Assembly: GCF_946892675.1 (NCBI RefSeq)
Contig: NZ_CAMPOV010000003.1
Coordinates: 124,001 to 188,000 of the forward strand
Direction of reading: 5' to 3'
Origin: Arthrobacter sp. Marseille-P9274
GTDB lineage: Bacteria; Actinomycetota; Actinomycetes; Actinomycetales; Micrococcaceae
DNA: 64,000 nt
Shown here: positions 1 through 9,300 of the stretch, one piece after another
Layout: each line of letters opens with the position of its first letter
Position numbering within the stretch: position 1 is the first letter of the stretch
Notes under the pieces: generated by a model
Database searches by the model: none
Told to the model about the DNA's origin: nothing
Seen by the model: the letters and a program-made list of their open reading frames with translations, nothing else
Made by a program: the position numbers and the translations under genes

Positions 1-206
1 TCGTCGTCGGGCAAGTACGCAAACTGGAGATCACCGAGCGGGAGCCGCTGCTGTTCTTCGGCGGCAAGTTCCGCGAGATCGGTCCGCTGTCCGGCCCCAG
101 CCCCTGGCACCACTCTGGCGACTCGCTGGAGACCGGCTGGTTCTCCGGCGCCGACGCCTTCAAACCCCTCACGTCTGCACGCCCTCTGAAAGGACCCGAC
201 CGATGA
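1..206 (+). CDS. flavin reductase, C-terminal fragment (cut by window start)
   Basis: An open frame runs in from the left edge (first full codon at base 3) and ends in TGA at 204-206. About 67 residues are visible. The stretch [14 protein letters not shown] is the typical last beta-strand of HpaC-like flavin reductases, and the same signature recurs in the two reductases near 60-61 kb. The stop overlaps the ATG of the next gene in an ATGA, so the two are translationally coupled. Its likely job is to supply reduced flavin to that HpaB-type oxygenase. The N-terminal flavin-binding part lies outside the window, so FMN versus FAD preference cannot be judged. Confidence 0.8.
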   Translation, partial: VVGQVRKLEITEREPLLFFGGKFREIGPLSGPSPWHHSGDSLETGWFSGADAFKPLTSARPLKGPDR

Positions 207-1786
207 CTGACACGGTGGACAAGAAGCCGGACATCGGCGCACGCACCACACCCGCGGACAGCTCCAAGCCCATGACCGGCGACGAATACATCAACTCGCT
301 CAAGGACGACCGGGAAGTCTGGATCTACGGCGAACGGGTCAAGGACGTCACCACGCACCCGGCCTTCCGCAACTCCATCCGCATGGTTGCGCGGCTCTAC
401 GACGGCTTTCACAACCCTGAAACGGCTGACAAGCTGCTGGTTCCCACGGACACGGGCTCCGGCGGCATGACCCACCCGTTCTTCAAGGCCGCCCGTTCCG
501 TGGAAGACCTCAGGCAGGACCGGGTCGCCATCGAGACCTGGGCCCGGATGACCTACGGCTGGCTCGGCCGCTCCCCCGACTACAAGGCGGCATTCTTGGG
601 AACCTTGGGCGGGATGCCGGACTTCTACCAGCCCTACCAGGAGAACGCCCTGCGCTGGTACAAGGAGTCGCAGGAAAAGGTCCTCTACTGGAACCACGCG
701 ATCATCAACCCGCCGGTCGACCGCAACCTGCCGCCGGACCAGGTCGGCGACGTCTTCATGAAGGTGGAGAAGGAAACCGATTCCGGCGTCATCGTCTCGG
801 GCGCCAAGGTGGTGGCCACCGGCTCGGCCATCACCAACTACAACTTCATCGCCCACTACGGACTGCCGATCAAGAAGAAGGAATTCGCGCTGATCTGCAC
901 CGTTCCCATGGATGCGCCCGGCGTGAAACTGATCTCCCGAGCGTCGTACTCGCATCAGGCCGCCGTGATGGGTACGCCCTTCGACTACCCGCTGTCCTCC
1001 CGCCTCGACGAGAACGACTCGGTCTTCGTCTTCGACAAGGTCCTCATCCCCTGGGAGAACGTTTTCTGTTACGGCGACATCGACAAGATCAACAACTTCT
1101 TCCCGCAGACCGGCTTCCTCAACCGCTTCACCTACCAAGGCGTCATCCGGCTGGCCGTCAAGCTGGACTTCATCGCCGGCCTGCTGCTCAAGGCGCTGGA
1201 GATCGCCGGGACCCAGGACTTCCGCGGCGTGCAGTCGCGGGCCGGCGAGGTCATCGGTTGGCGCAACATGTTCTACGCCCTCGCCGACGCCATGGCGGCC
1301 AATCCGGACCAAGGCCCCAACGGCACGATCCTGCCGAAGCTCGACTACGGGCTGACCTACCGGATGTTCATGGCCACGGGCTACCCCCGGGTCAAGGAGA
1401 TCATCGAGCAGGATGTCTCCTCGGGCCTGATCTATCTCAACTCCTCCGCCCTGGACTTCAAGACGGCGGAGATCCGGCCCTACCTCGACAAGTATGTCCG
1501 CGGTTCCGGCGGGATCCAGGCCGTGGACCGGGTCAAGCTCATGAAGCTGCTCTGGGACGCCGTCGGCACCGAATTCGGCGGCCGGCATGAACTGTACGAG
1601 CGCAACTACTCCGGAAACCACGAAAACGTCAAAGCCGAGATCCTCTTCGCCGCCCAGGCCGAGGGCATCACGGACATGATGACCGGCTTCGCCGAGCAGT
1701 GCATGAGCGAGTACGACCTCGACGGCTGGACCGTTCCGGACCTCATCAACAACGACGACGTCAGCGTCTTCCTCAACCGGAAATAG
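203..1786 (+). CDS. HpaB-family FADH2-dependent aromatic monooxygenase (oxygenase component)
   Basis: A 527-residue protein of the 4-hydroxyphenylacetate 3-hydroxylase / chlorophenol monooxygenase family, about the usual length. Family hallmarks seen are the N-terminal [20 protein letters not shown] opening, the central [20 protein letters not shown] segment and the C-terminal [17 protein letters not shown] segment. These enzymes are soluble, take reduced FAD from a separate reductase and ortho-hydroxylate phenols. Its ATG overlaps the stop of the preceding flavin reductase, which is the expected partner. The substrate cannot be told from sequence. A phenolic acid or halophenol is plausible given the aromatic-degradation genes elsewhere in the window. 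Family assignment is firm; substrate is open. Confidence 0.9.
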   Translation: MTDTVDKKPDIGARTTPADSSKPMTGDEYINSLKDDREVWIYGERVKDVTTHPAFRNSIRMVARLYDGFHNPETADKLLVPTDTGSGGMTHPFFKAARSVEDLRQDRVAIETWARMTYGWLGRSPDYKAAFLGTLGGMPDFYQPYQENALRWYKESQEKVLYWNHAIINPPVDRNLPPDQVGDVFMKVEKETDSGVIVSGAKVVATGSAITNYNFIAHYGLPIKKKEFALICTVPMDAPGVKLISRASYSHQAAVMGTPFDYPLSSRLDENDSVFVFDKVLIPWENVFCYGDIDKINNFFPQTGFLNRFTYQGVIRLAVKLDFIAGLLLKALEIAGTQDFRGVQSRAGEVIGWRNMFYALADAMAANPDQGPNGTILPKLDYGLTYRMFMATGYPRVKEIIEQDVSSGLIYLNSSALDFKTAEIRPYLDKYVRGSGGIQAVDRVKLMKLLWDAVGTEFGGRHELYERNYSGNHENVKAEILFAAQAEGITDMMTGFAEQCMSEYDLDGWTVPDLINNDDVSVFLNRK

Positions 1787-1891
1787 CCCCTTGACCAAAC
1801 ACTGGCCGGCGACCACACACTGACCGGCTGGGCGGAACTACAGCGCGCTGCCCGAATATGATTGCGACCGACAAACACCTCAGGAGATTAC

Positions 1892-2551
1892 ATGTCCCTC
1901 GTCCGCGTGCATAACTTCTCGATCTCCCTCGACGGCTTCGGCACCGGGGAGGGCCAGCAACTCGACGCTCCGTTCGGTCACGCAGGCTCACGGCTAGTGG
2001 AGTGGGCTTTCGAGACGCGCACCTTCCGCGAGATGGGCATCCACGGGAAGTCGGCCGGATCCCTCGGCGTCGACGAGGCGTTCGCCAGCAAGTGGGGGCC
2101 CGGGATCGGCGTGGAGATCATGGGGCGCAACAAGTTCGGACCTCAACGCGGTCCCTGGGAGGACGAGGAATGGAAGGGATGGTGGGGCGATAACCCCGTC
2201 TTCCACACCCCGGTCATTGTCCTGACCCACCATCCGCGGCCGACACTCGAGATGGAGGGCGGAACGACCTTCCATTTTGTTGATGCCGACCCCGTCTCCG
2301 CGCTCAAGCAGGCCCGCGCCCTGGCCGGCGACCTCGACGTCCGGATCGGTGGCGGCGTCAGCACGGTTCGACAGTTCCTCGAGGCCGATTTGATCGACCA
2401 TATGCACCTGGTCCTCGTGCCGATCGTCCTGGGCCGTGGCGAACGGCTCTGGGATGGGCTCGAAGGACTCGAACAACGCTTTGCCATCGAGGCGACCCCT
2501 TCTCCAGCCGGAGTGGTCCATCTGATTTTCACGCGTCGAACGGCCGGCTAG
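1892..2551 (+). CDS. RibD C-terminal / dihydrofolate-reductase-like protein
   Basis: A 219-residue protein. The start at ATG 1892 is preceded by AGGAG (1882-1886) at good spacing. An upstream in-frame TTG at 1862 is less likely. The N-terminus (VRVHNFSISLDGF) and the C-terminal GGGVSTVRQFLEADLIDHMH followed by PIVLGRGERLWDG are typical of the RibD_C/DHFR-like fold used by many actinobacterial stand-alone reductases. The true substrate of these paralogues is usually unknown; they are not folate enzymes by default. It stands alone between the monooxygenase (about 100 bases upstream) and a convergent panE-like gene. NADPH-dependent reductase activity is inferred from fold only. Confidence 0.8.
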   Translation: MSLVRVHNFSISLDGFGTGEGQQLDAPFGHAGSRLVEWAFETRTFREMGIHGKSAGSLGVDEAFASKWGPGIGVEIMGRNKFGPQRGPWEDEEWKGWWGDNPVFHTPVIVLTHHPRPTLEMEGGTTFHFVDADPVSALKQARALAGDLDVRIGGGVSTVRQFLEADLIDHMHLVLVPIVLGRGERLWDGLEGLEQRFAIEATPSPAGVVHLIFTRRTAG

Positions 2552-2573
2552 GCCGACTTGGGACCGATCGGGC

Positions 2574-3491
2574 CTAGCCGCGGGTCAGGCGGTCGTGGAC
2601 GCGGAGCTGGAGCAGGGCCAGCCGCGTCAGCGGAACGTCGACGCCCAGCGCGTCGGCCCGGGCGACGAGCTGGCCCAGGATGTGTTCGCCCTCGTGCGGC
2701 AGGGCGGCCGTGACATCGCGGTACAGCGAGGAGGTGAAGGACGAGCCCGGCTCGGTCAGCATCCGCACGCTCAGCCCGTGCTCCCTCTCGGACACGGGAT
2801 GGCCGGCAGCCGCCGATACGGCCTCGGCCTCCGCGATCGCGGCCAAGGCGAAGTCCCTTCCGCCGTCGCACGCCACAATGTCGCCGACGGGACCGCGCAT
2901 GAGGCAGGTGATCGTCCCGGCGGCAGCGATGAAGACCCACTTGTGCCACATCGCCGCCATGATGTCGTCGGCCAGAGTGAGCTTGTAGCCCGGGACGTCC
3001 AGCTCGCGGAACAGCTCCTCCACCCGCGCCGTGCGCTCCCCCGACGGTTCGCCGATCGACATGGTGGCCAGCGGGTTCATCTGCCGGATGCTGCCGTCCT
3101 CGGCCACGGTGGCCACGACCTTCACCAGCCCGCCGAGCACGCGGTCCCTGCCATAGCGGGCGGTCAGCACGTCGAGGTGCGACATTCCGTTCAGGAACGG
3201 CAGGATCATGGTTTCCGGCCCGACGGCGGGGGCCACCTGCTCCGCGACCGCTTCCAGGGCGCCCGCCTTGACCGCGACGATCACCAGGTCGAACGGGGAA
3301 TCGAGTTCCTCCGCGGTGACCGTCCTGACGGGAATGGTCTGCTCCTCCTCGGGGCCGCGAAGCCTCAGCCCGCCACTCAGTTCGGCGGCTCGCCGCGGCC
3401 GGACCAGGAAGGTCACGTCCCGTCCGGCCTGCACCAGCCTGCCGCCGAAGTAGCCGCCCGTGGCTCCTGCACCCGCAACCAGTATTCTCAT
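2574..3491 (-). CDS. ketopantoate reductase family protein (PanE/ApbA-like)
   Basis: 305 residues with an N-terminal Rossmann motif GAGATGGYFGG at residues 6-16 and a C-terminal helical domain. The segment MWHKWVFIAAAGTIT carries the lysine that is catalytic in PanE. The start at ATG 3491 is chosen because the Rossmann strand begins right there and AGGGA lies just upstream. PanE reduces 2-dehydropantoate to pantoate with NADPH in coenzyme A synthesis, but many soil actinobacteria carry several paralogues of unknown substrate. No pan gene is adjacent, so a paralogue role is as likely as pantothenate synthesis. It is convergent with the RibD-like gene. Confidence 0.82.
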   Translation of the reverse strand: MRILVAGAGATGGYFGGRLVQAGRDVTFLVRPRRAAELSGGLRLRGPEEEQTIPVRTVTAEELDSPFDLVIVAVKAGALEAVAEQVAPAVGPETMILPFLNGMSHLDVLTARYGRDRVLGGLVKVVATVAEDGSIRQMNPLATMSIGEPSGERTARVEELFRELDVPGYKLTLADDIMAAMWHKWVFIAAAGTITCLMRGPVGDIVACDGGRDFALAAIAEAEAVSAAAGHPVSEREHGLSVRMLTEPGSSFTSSLYRDVTAALPHEGEHILGQLVARADALGVDVPLTRLALLQLRVHDRLTRG

Positions 3492-3945
3492 TTTCCCTGC
3501 CACGCTCGCGGACTCCGCTTCCTGCAGACCACCCAAGCATTATCCGACGGCTCCCGGCAACACTGCTGCTTGCAGACGCGGCGGCCGGGTTGGGGAGGGT
3601 ACGGTACAGGGCGGGGCTGGGGAGGGTACCAGGGCCGGAGCCGGGGAGGGTACCAGGGCCGGAGGGGAGGTACCAGGGCCGGAGCCGGAAGGCGGGGCCG
3701 AACTTCCCTCGCTTCAGCGCTCGTTTCCTGCTTTAGCCTTCAACCAACGCTCTGGCTAGCGGGTTTATCCGCACGCGCGGCGAACTCTGGGGAGTTGGCT
3801 GCGGCGGGGCTGCGGCGCGCGGCAGGACGGCGTCCCGGCTCTCGCCCGCCCGTGCTGGCCTCAGGTGAGCCATTCGCGGGGCAGGGCTGCGTCGCGCGGT
3901 AGGGCCACGGGCGCCAGTCGAACCGGCCACCCGATGGCGGAGGCA
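3492..3945. other. gene-free stretch between two minus-strand genes
   Basis: 454 bases with no supported gene. Open frames here have no ribosome-binding site and no family signature. The left third holds the GGTACC tandem repeat described separately. The right part is a GC-rich leader or trailer downstream of the ribokinase gene. No clear rho-independent terminator was recognised. Confidence 0.5.
3591..3687. repeat. tandem repeat with core GGTACCAGGGCCGGAG
   Basis: Three perfect copies of the 16-mer GGTACCAGGGCCGGAG lie at 3625-3640, 3649-3664 and 3669-3684, spaced 24 and 20 bases apart. A degenerate copy lies just to the left (3591-3617). The spacers are variants of CCGGGGAG. The GGTACC inside each unit is itself a palindrome. 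Function is unknown; it lies between genes. Confidence 0.8.
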
Positions 3946-4896
3946 TCAGGCGAGCCGGGCCCGCACGTCCTCGAGGCTCGGGTAGGCGGCCTGGGTTCCC
4001 TTTTGGGTGGTGGCGAGGGCGGCGGCGACGGAGGCGAAGCCGGCGGCTTGGGCGAGGGTCTCCCCCGCGGCGAGGCGGGCGGCGAGGGCTCCGGTGAAGG
4101 CGTCGCCGGCTCCGGTGGTGTCGACGGCGTCGACCTTCGTGGGTGCGATCCGCGTGATCCGGCTGCCCTCGGCGGCCAGAGAGTCCAGCACCACCGACCC
4201 GTGCGCGCCGAGCGTGACGACGGCCCGGTCCAGCCGGTGCTCCGCGAACTTCAGCCGCACGGATTCCCAGTCGGCGGCGTCCGCCTCGGGTTCGGGAATG
4301 TCCGCGCCGCCGAGGAACTGCGACGCCTCGTGGGCGTTGACCAGCAGCACGTCGGCCGCCTCGGCCAGGCCCTCCGGGACCGGAGCGTAAGGCGAGAGGT
4401 TGAGCAGGACGGTAGCGCCAGCGTCGTGCCCGGCCCTGGCGGCCGCCTCCACCGTTTCGAGCGAAACCTCGAGGCACAGGCAGACCGCCGCGGCGCCGTC
4501 GAACACGTCCTTGGCCGCGTCGATGTCCGCCGGGGCCACGGTGCCGTTGGCCCCCGCGGAGATGACGATGCTGTTCTCGCCGCGCGAGTCGACGGTGACG
4601 ACGGCAACGCCGGTCTCCACGTCCCCGGCGCGCCGGACGCGGGAGACGTCCACGCCGGCGGCGGCCGCGGACGCCAGCAGCATGTCGCCATTGCTGTCCC
4701 CGCCCACGGCGCCGACGAGGCTGACGTTGGCGCCCAGCCGGCCAGCGGCGGCCGCCTGGTTGGCGCTCTTGCCGCCCGGGTTCACGGTGAAGCCCTCGCC
4801 CTGCAGCGTTTCGCCGGGGTTGGGCAGGCGTTCGGTGTAGATCGTCAGGTCCGCATTCAGGGAACCGACGACGACGATGCGGCCGGGCGCGGTCAC
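3946..4896 (-). CDS. rbsK: ribokinase (PfkB family)
   Basis: 316 residues. The N-terminal VVVGSLNADLTIYTERLPNP and PGGKSANQAAAAGRLG are PfkB signature 1, and DTTGAGDAFTGALAARLA is signature 2 carrying the catalytic aspartate and anion hole. The family phosphorylates ribose to ribose 5-phosphate with ATP. It starts at GTG 4896 in a GTGA overlap with the MFS stop (4893), so it is translationally coupled and last in the nucleoside operon. The context supports ribose released by the hydrolase as substrate. Deoxyribokinase or a related sugar kinase is the alternative. Confidence 0.9.
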   Translation of the reverse strand: MTAPGRIVVVGSLNADLTIYTERLPNPGETLQGEGFTVNPGGKSANQAAAAGRLGANVSLVGAVGGDSNGDMLLASAAAAGVDVSRVRRAGDVETGVAVVTVDSRGENSIVISAGANGTVAPADIDAAKDVFDGAAAVCLCLEVSLETVEAAARAGHDAGATVLLNLSPYAPVPEGLAEAADVLLVNAHEASQFLGGADIPEPEADAADWESVRLKFAEHRLDRAVVTLGAHGSVVLDSLAAEGSRITRIAPTKVDAVDTTGAGDAFTGALAARLAAGETLAQAAGFASVAAALATTQKGTQAAYPSLEDVRARLA

Positions 4897-6353
4897 GGCG
4901 CCACCTCTGCCTCTACCGCCTTGGGGCGCTCTTCCTTGACCTCGGCCTCGACGGGCTTGGGGATCAGCAGCGAGGCGGCGAACGCGGCGGCGGTGATCAC
5001 CAGGCCGACCAGCACCACGGTGAAGTAGGAGCCGCGGTCGCCCAGGGCGGAGGTGCCCACCAGGACGGCCGGCAGCACCAGGAAGCTCAGCCCGGCGCCG
5101 AGGTTGAAGGCGCCGGCGTTCATGCCGGGCAGGAAGCCGGGGTTGCCCGGGGGCGAGAGCACCACGCCGAGGCCGTTGAGCATGATGTTGGCGGTGCCGG
5201 CGTACATGATGCCGAGCAGCGCGGTGCCGGCGATCATCAGCGGGAGGCTGTCCAGGCCGAACAGCACGATGATGCCGAGGGCAACGAGGCTGCCGATCAT
5301 GCCGATGCGCAGCACGGTGGTGTAGCCCAGCACGGGCGCCAGCCGGCCGCTGATCGGGCCGAAGATCCAGCCCAGCAGCGCGTACGGGGTCAGGATGAGC
5401 AGCGCCATTTCGGTGGGGCCGACGCCGAAGCCGGGGTCGGCGGCCTGCACGTAGGCCGGGACGATCCCGTTGATGACGGCGAAGATGCCGGTCATGGTGA
5501 GCACGGTGGTGAGCAGCGGGGCCCAGGTGGAGCGCTGGCGCAGGTGGACGATCTCGACCATCGGCTGCTTGGCGCGTTTCTCGGTCCCCCAGAACGCCGC
5601 GAACGCGGCGGCGGAGACGGCGAGCAGCACCAGTGCCAGGACGAGCGTGCCGGTACTGAACGCGCTGACCAGCTTGGCGGCCTCGTTCAGCGCGGTGAGC
5701 GCGGTGCCGACGGCGACGACGATGAAGAACACGCCGACCCAGTCCATGGTGGTGCCGGCCTGCGGCTTGCTTTCGCGGGTCAGCCGGGCGACGAGGAGGG
5801 CGGCGATGACGCCGAGGACGGCCATGAACCAGAAGATGCTGCGGAAGCCGTGGTGCTCGGCCAGGTAGCCGCCGAGGAAGGAATCCACGCCGGCCACGCC
5901 GCCGTTGACGGCCAGGATGACGCCCATCATGGTGCCGTAGGACTTCGGGTTGGGGACGGCGGTGCGCAGCATGATCAGGCACAGCGGCACGGTGGGTCCG
6001 CTGACGCCCTGGATGATGCGGCCCACGAAGAGCCAGGTGATGTCCGGGGCCAGCGCCGCGATCACGGAGCCGGCGGCGGTCAGCAGCATCATCCCGACCA
6101 GGATCCGCTTCCGCCCGACCACGTCGCTGAGCCGGGGCAGGAACAGGGAGAAGAGCGCGGCGGTGGTGAAGAACCACGTCTGCGACAGGCCGATCGAGGC
6201 CTGGTCGGTCTGCAGTTCCTCGCCCATCGTGACCAGCGCCGGGCTGAGCATGGAGGCGTTGAGCTGGAAGGCCACGCAGGCGGTCAGCAGGGCGACCATC
6301 AGCGCGGTGGTGCCGCCGCGCGCGGTCTTGGTTTCGGACAGGACGTTGCTCAT
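4893..6353 (-). CDS. MFS transporter, probable nucleoside importer
   Basis: 486 residues with about 14 hydrophobic segments. It has the MFS loop motif RLSDVVGRKRILVG between TM2 and TM3, as in DHA2-type proton antiporters. The C-terminus is a charged tail rich in Glu and Lys. The start codon forms an ATGA with the nucleoside hydrolase stop (6350-6353) and its own stop overlaps the ribokinase start, so all three genes are one coupled operon. DHA2 members are often drug exporters, but this position between a nucleoside hydrolase and ribokinase argues for uptake of a nucleoside or ribose-containing compound. That substrate is an inference from context. Confidence 0.8.
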   Translation of the reverse strand: MSNVLSETKTARGGTTALMVALLTACVAFQLNASMLSPALVTMGEELQTDQASIGLSQTWFFTTAALFSLFLPRLSDVVGRKRILVGMMLLTAAGSVIAALAPDITWLFVGRIIQGVSGPTVPLCLIMLRTAVPNPKSYGTMMGVILAVNGGVAGVDSFLGGYLAEHHGFRSIFWFMAVLGVIAALLVARLTRESKPQAGTTMDWVGVFFIVVAVGTALTALNEAAKLVSAFSTGTLVLALVLLAVSAAAFAAFWGTEKRAKQPMVEIVHLRQRSTWAPLLTTVLTMTGIFAVINGIVPAYVQAADPGFGVGPTEMALLILTPYALLGWIFGPISGRLAPVLGYTTVLRIGMIGSLVALGIIVLFGLDSLPLMIAGTALLGIMYAGTANIMLNGLGVVLSPPGNPGFLPGMNAGAFNLGAGLSFLVLPAVLVGTSALGDRGSYFTVVLVGLVITAAAFAASLLIPKPVEAEVKEERPKAVEAEVAP

Positions 6354-7417
6354 GACGCCGCCTCGGAGGTCAGGGACGCCACGGAGGAGGACGCCGGCGT
6401 CGTACGCGCAGAGGGACGTGCGGAAGGCAGCGCGGAGACGGACGCCCCGGGGATGACCTCGCCGATGCGCACCAGAGCGTCGGTGACCAGGTTCCAGAAC
6501 TTCTCCCGGTCCAGCTCCACCGCAACCGAGGTGTGGCAGTCGGCCGGCGCCGGGGCGCGGAAGTCCGCGACGGTCATGCCCAGGGTGTGCGTGCCCTGCA
6601 GCTCGATGTTCACCGGGACGCGCCGGGTGGTCATCACGGTCGGGTCGATCACGTAGGCCACAGCGCACGGGTCGTGGACCGGCGGGTAGTCGAAGCCCTG
6701 CGCATCCTTGTAGGTCTGCGCGAAGAAGTCCATCAGCTCGCGGACGAAGCGGGCGGGGCCGGTGCCCACCGCCTCGATCTGAGCGACCACGTCCGGGGTG
6801 GCCAGCGCCTGGTGCGTGAGGTCGAGCCCCACCATGACCACGGGCCACTTCTCGTTGAAGACGATGTGGGCGGCCTCGGGGTCGATGATGATGTTGAATT
6901 CGGCCACGGCGCTCCAGTTGCCGACGTGGTAGCCGCCGCCCATCAGGACAACTTCCTTGACCCGCTCGACGATGCGCGGCTCCTTGCGGGCGGCCATCGC
7001 GATGTTGGTCAGGCCGCCGGTCGGGACCAGGGTCACGGTTCCGGGCTCGTGGGCCATGACCGTGTCGATGATGAGGTCGACGGCGTGGCGCGGGTCCAGC
7101 TCGATCGCGGACTCCGGCTGGGCGGGGCCGTCCATGCCGGACTCGCCGTGGATGTCCGGGGCGGTTTCGATGGTGCGCACCAGCGGGCGGTCGCAGCCGG
7201 CGGCGAAGGGGACGCCGGTGATGCCGGCGATGGTCCCCACGGCCAGCGCGTTCTTCGTGACCTTCTCCAGCGTCTGGTTGCCGACGACGGTGGTCACGGC
7301 GAGCAGGTCGATGTTCGGGTTGCCGTGGGCCAGCAGCAGCGCGACGGCGTCATCGTGCCCCGGATCGCAGTCGAGGATGATTTTTCGGGGTTCGGGGCTG
7401 ACGGATGTGGCGTCCAT
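6350..7417 (-). CDS. inosine-uridine preferring nucleoside hydrolase
   Basis: 355 residues. The diagnostic Ca-binding motif DCDPGHDDA lies near residues 16-24, followed by AVTTVVGN, EFNIIIDPEAA and VHDPCAVAYVIDP with the late calcium-site aspartate. The enzyme cleaves the N-glycosidic bond of ribonucleosides to base plus ribose in the cytoplasm. The start at ATG 7417 is supported by GGAGAAA upstream. It is the first gene of a three-gene operon with an MFS carrier and ribokinase, so uptake, cleavage and phosphorylation are encoded together. The C-terminal tail of about 25 Ser/Ala/Pro-rich residues is outside the family core. Confidence 0.92.
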   Translation of the reverse strand: MDATSVSPEPRKIILDCDPGHDDAVALLLAHGNPNIDLLAVTTVVGNQTLEKVTKNALAVGTIAGITGVPFAAGCDRPLVRTIETAPDIHGESGMDGPAQPESAIELDPRHAVDLIIDTVMAHEPGTVTLVPTGGLTNIAMAARKEPRIVERVKEVVLMGGGYHVGNWSAVAEFNIIIDPEAAHIVFNEKWPVVMVGLDLTHQALATPDVVAQIEAVGTGPARFVRELMDFFAQTYKDAQGFDYPPVHDPCAVAYVIDPTVMTTRRVPVNIELQGTHTLGMTVADFRAPAPADCHTSVAVELDREKFWNLVTDALVRIGEVIPGASVSALPSARPSARTTPASSSVASLTSEAAS

Positions 7418-7494
7418 ATATTTTCTCCACGTCATCGGGGCGCGCCGCGAAGGGCACTTCAATCAGAGGAAGTGTGGCATCTGCTACCCTCCCG

Positions 7495-7510
7495 CGTCAA
7501 ACGCTTGACG
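7495..7510. promoter_or_regulatory. LacI-type operator between divergent nucleoside operon and lacI
   Basis: CGTCAAACGCTTGACG is a 16-bp palindrome with one mismatch and a central CG, the usual form of LacI-family operators. Each arm ends in TTGACG on one strand, resembling a -35 box in both directions, so one bound dimer could block both divergent promoters. Matching -10 boxes are weak. Confidence 0.65.
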
Positions 7511-7559
7511 AGGCATATGCGAAGGGGTTGATCTTCCGCTCCGCCCTAACGTGCCTACG

Positions 7560-8612
7560 ATGGAGCCTATGGAAACCGCGCCTCGACCCCAGCAGCATCG
7601 GCCCGGGAAGCGCGTGACCGCGGCGATGGTTGCCGCCCGGGCGGGCGTCTCCACGGCCACGGTTTCCCTGGTCGCCAACGGCAAAACGAGCGGCCGGGTC
7701 TCGGACGGCAACGTCACCAGGGTCCGACAGGCGATCGCCGAACTCGGCTACGTGGTGGACAGCGTCGGCAGCTCGCTGGCCCGCGGCGTCAGCTCCATTG
7801 TGGTCCTGGTCGCGCCGGACATCTCCAACCCGTTCTTCGCCAAGGTCATCGCCGGCGTGCGCGAGTCCCTCGGCTCCGATTTCCAGCTGCTGCTCTCCGT
7901 CACCGAGGCCGGCGAATTCCCCCGCGCGGACGACATCCGGCGGATCCTTGCCCTCCGGCCCGCCGGCCTGCTCGTGGACGCGCCCGATGCCGCGTTCCTG
8001 GAGGACCTGTCCAGCACCGGCCCGCTGGTGCTGCTCGACGCCCCCGGCCTGGAGGGCTACGCCCCGTCCGTGAACCTTGACGTCGCCCAAGGCGCCCGCG
8101 AGCTCGCCAAGCATCTGGCCGGCGGCGGACACCGCCGCGTCGCCTATCTGGACAGCGTCACCGGGACCGCGACCTTCGAACTCCGCCGCGCGGCGTTCCT
8201 CGCGGAGGCCGCCGCGCGAGGTATGGCCGTCGAGGACGCAGACCTCCGAACCACCATCGACGTCGGAGCGGCCGCCGAGGCATTCGCCGCCGCCTGGCCG
8301 CGGTGGCAGCGGGCGGGGGTGACCGCCGTCGTCTGCGCCACGGACACCCACGCCTATGGCGTGCTGCAGGAAGCCCGCGTCGCCGGCCTGCGGGTCCCCG
8401 AGGAACTCGCCGTCGCCGGCTTCGACGATCTGCCCTACTCCGCCACGAGCAGCCCCGGCCTCACCAGCGTCCACCTCCCGGCCGAGCCACTGGGCGCCAA
8501 GGCCGGCGAACAGCTCCGCGCCCTGATCGAAGGCCGCGAGCTCGAGCAGCCCCAGCTCACTCTGGAAAGCTCACTCATCGTCCGCGGTTCCACGGACCGC
8601 GCCGCAGTTTAG
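7560..8612 (+). CDS. LacI-family transcriptional regulator
   Basis: About 350 residues. The N-terminal helix-turn-helix reads AAMVAARAGVSTATVSLVAN and is followed by the periplasmic-binding-protein-like effector domain (VLVAPDISNPFFAKVIAGV through FDDLPYSATSSPGLTSV). The start is uncertain: GTG 7551, ATG 7560 and ATG 7569 are all in frame, none with a strong ribosome-binding site, so a leaderless transcript is possible. It is divergent from the nucleoside hydrolase operon with a LacI-type palindrome between them. The expected role is a repressor of that operon relieved by a nucleoside or ribose, and it is probably autoregulated. Confidence 0.88.
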   Translation: MEPMETAPRPQQHRPGKRVTAAMVAARAGVSTATVSLVANGKTSGRVSDGNVTRVRQAIAELGYVVDSVGSSLARGVSSIVVLVAPDISNPFFAKVIAGVRESLGSDFQLLLSVTEAGEFPRADDIRRILALRPAGLLVDAPDAAFLEDLSSTGPLVLLDAPGLEGYAPSVNLDVAQGARELAKHLAGGGHRRVAYLDSVTGTATFELRRAAFLAEAAARGMAVEDADLRTTIDVGAAAEAFAAAWPRWQRAGVTAVVCATDTHAYGVLQEARVAGLRVPEELAVAGFDDLPYSATSSPGLTSVHLPAEPLGAKAGEQLRALIEGRELEQPQLTLESSLIVRGSTDRAAV

Positions 8613-8658
8613 CTCAGGACGCCGCCCCTCGCGCCGCGGGGGTCCCTGGTGTTCGGGG

Positions 8659-9300
8659 CTACGGCAGGATCTTCAGCGCCGTGTCCCAATTGAAGTGGAT
8701 ATGCTCCGGATTGACCTGCAGGCCCGACACCAAGAGCATGATCGCCTCCAGCTCGCGCGCCCGGCGCAGCGGACCGACGTCGATCGGGCGCATGCCGCCC
8801 GCGGCCACCAGCGCACTGATCTCCTCCTTGGCCCCCTCGGAGTCCCCCGCGATCAGCACGTCCAGCGGCTGTCCCGCCACAATGCCGGTCTCCAGGGTCC
8901 GGGCAAACGTGGTGTTGAACGCCTTGACCACCTCCGCCCGGCCGCCCAGCAGTTCCGCCACCTCCTCCGCCGCCGACTTTCCCGGCGCCGTGGTGAGCCG
9001 GTCCATGGTCGTGTAGTCCAGCGGATTGCTGATATCGACGACGATCTTGCCGTCCAGGGCGTCGCCGTATTCGAGGATGACCGGCTTGGCCTGCCCATGC
9101 GGCACGGCCAGCACCACAATCCTGGCCTCCAGCGGATTCCCGGCGTAGGCTCCGCTGGCTCCGGGTCCGAGGGATTCCACCAGGTCCCTCAGCTGCGCGC
9201 CGTTCCGCCCCAGGATCCGCACGGTGTTGTTGCCCTTGAGCATCCGGATCGCGATGCCTCGGGCCATGTGCCCGCTGCCGATAATGTCGATGACGGCCAT
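8659..9300 (-). CDS. NADPH-dependent F420 reductase-like / Rossmann oxidoreductase
   Basis: 213 residues. The Rossmann motif IIGSGHMARGIA lies at residues 5-16, followed by LAVPHGQAKPVILEYGD, VDISNPLDY and VKAFNTTFA, the pattern of the F420-dependent NADP reductase (NADP_oxidored coenzyme F420) family. The start at ATG 9300 has GGAAGGG nine bases upstream. Family members include true F420:NADP reductases and broader NADP oxidoreductases of unknown substrate. No F420-synthesis gene is nearby. It is convergent with lacI and divergent from a small unknown gene. Confidence 0.8.
   Translation of the reverse strand: MAVIDIIGSGHMARGIAIRMLKGNNTVRILGRNGAQLRDLVESLGPGASGAYAGNPLEARIVVLAVPHGQAKPVILEYGDALDGKIVVDISNPLDYTTMDRLTTAPGKSAAEEVAELLGGRAEVVKAFNTTFARTLETGIVAGQPLDVLIAGDSEGAKEEISALVAAGGMRPIDVGPLRRARELEAIMLLVSGLQVNPEHIHFNWDTALKILP

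Noticed and set aside
5544-6656. A 370-codon plus-strand open frame opposite the nucleoside operon
   Set aside because: It is antiparallel to the MFS and nucleoside hydrolase genes, with a composition rich in Gly, Arg, Asp and His typical of GC-rich shadow frames, and no ribosome-binding site or family motif.
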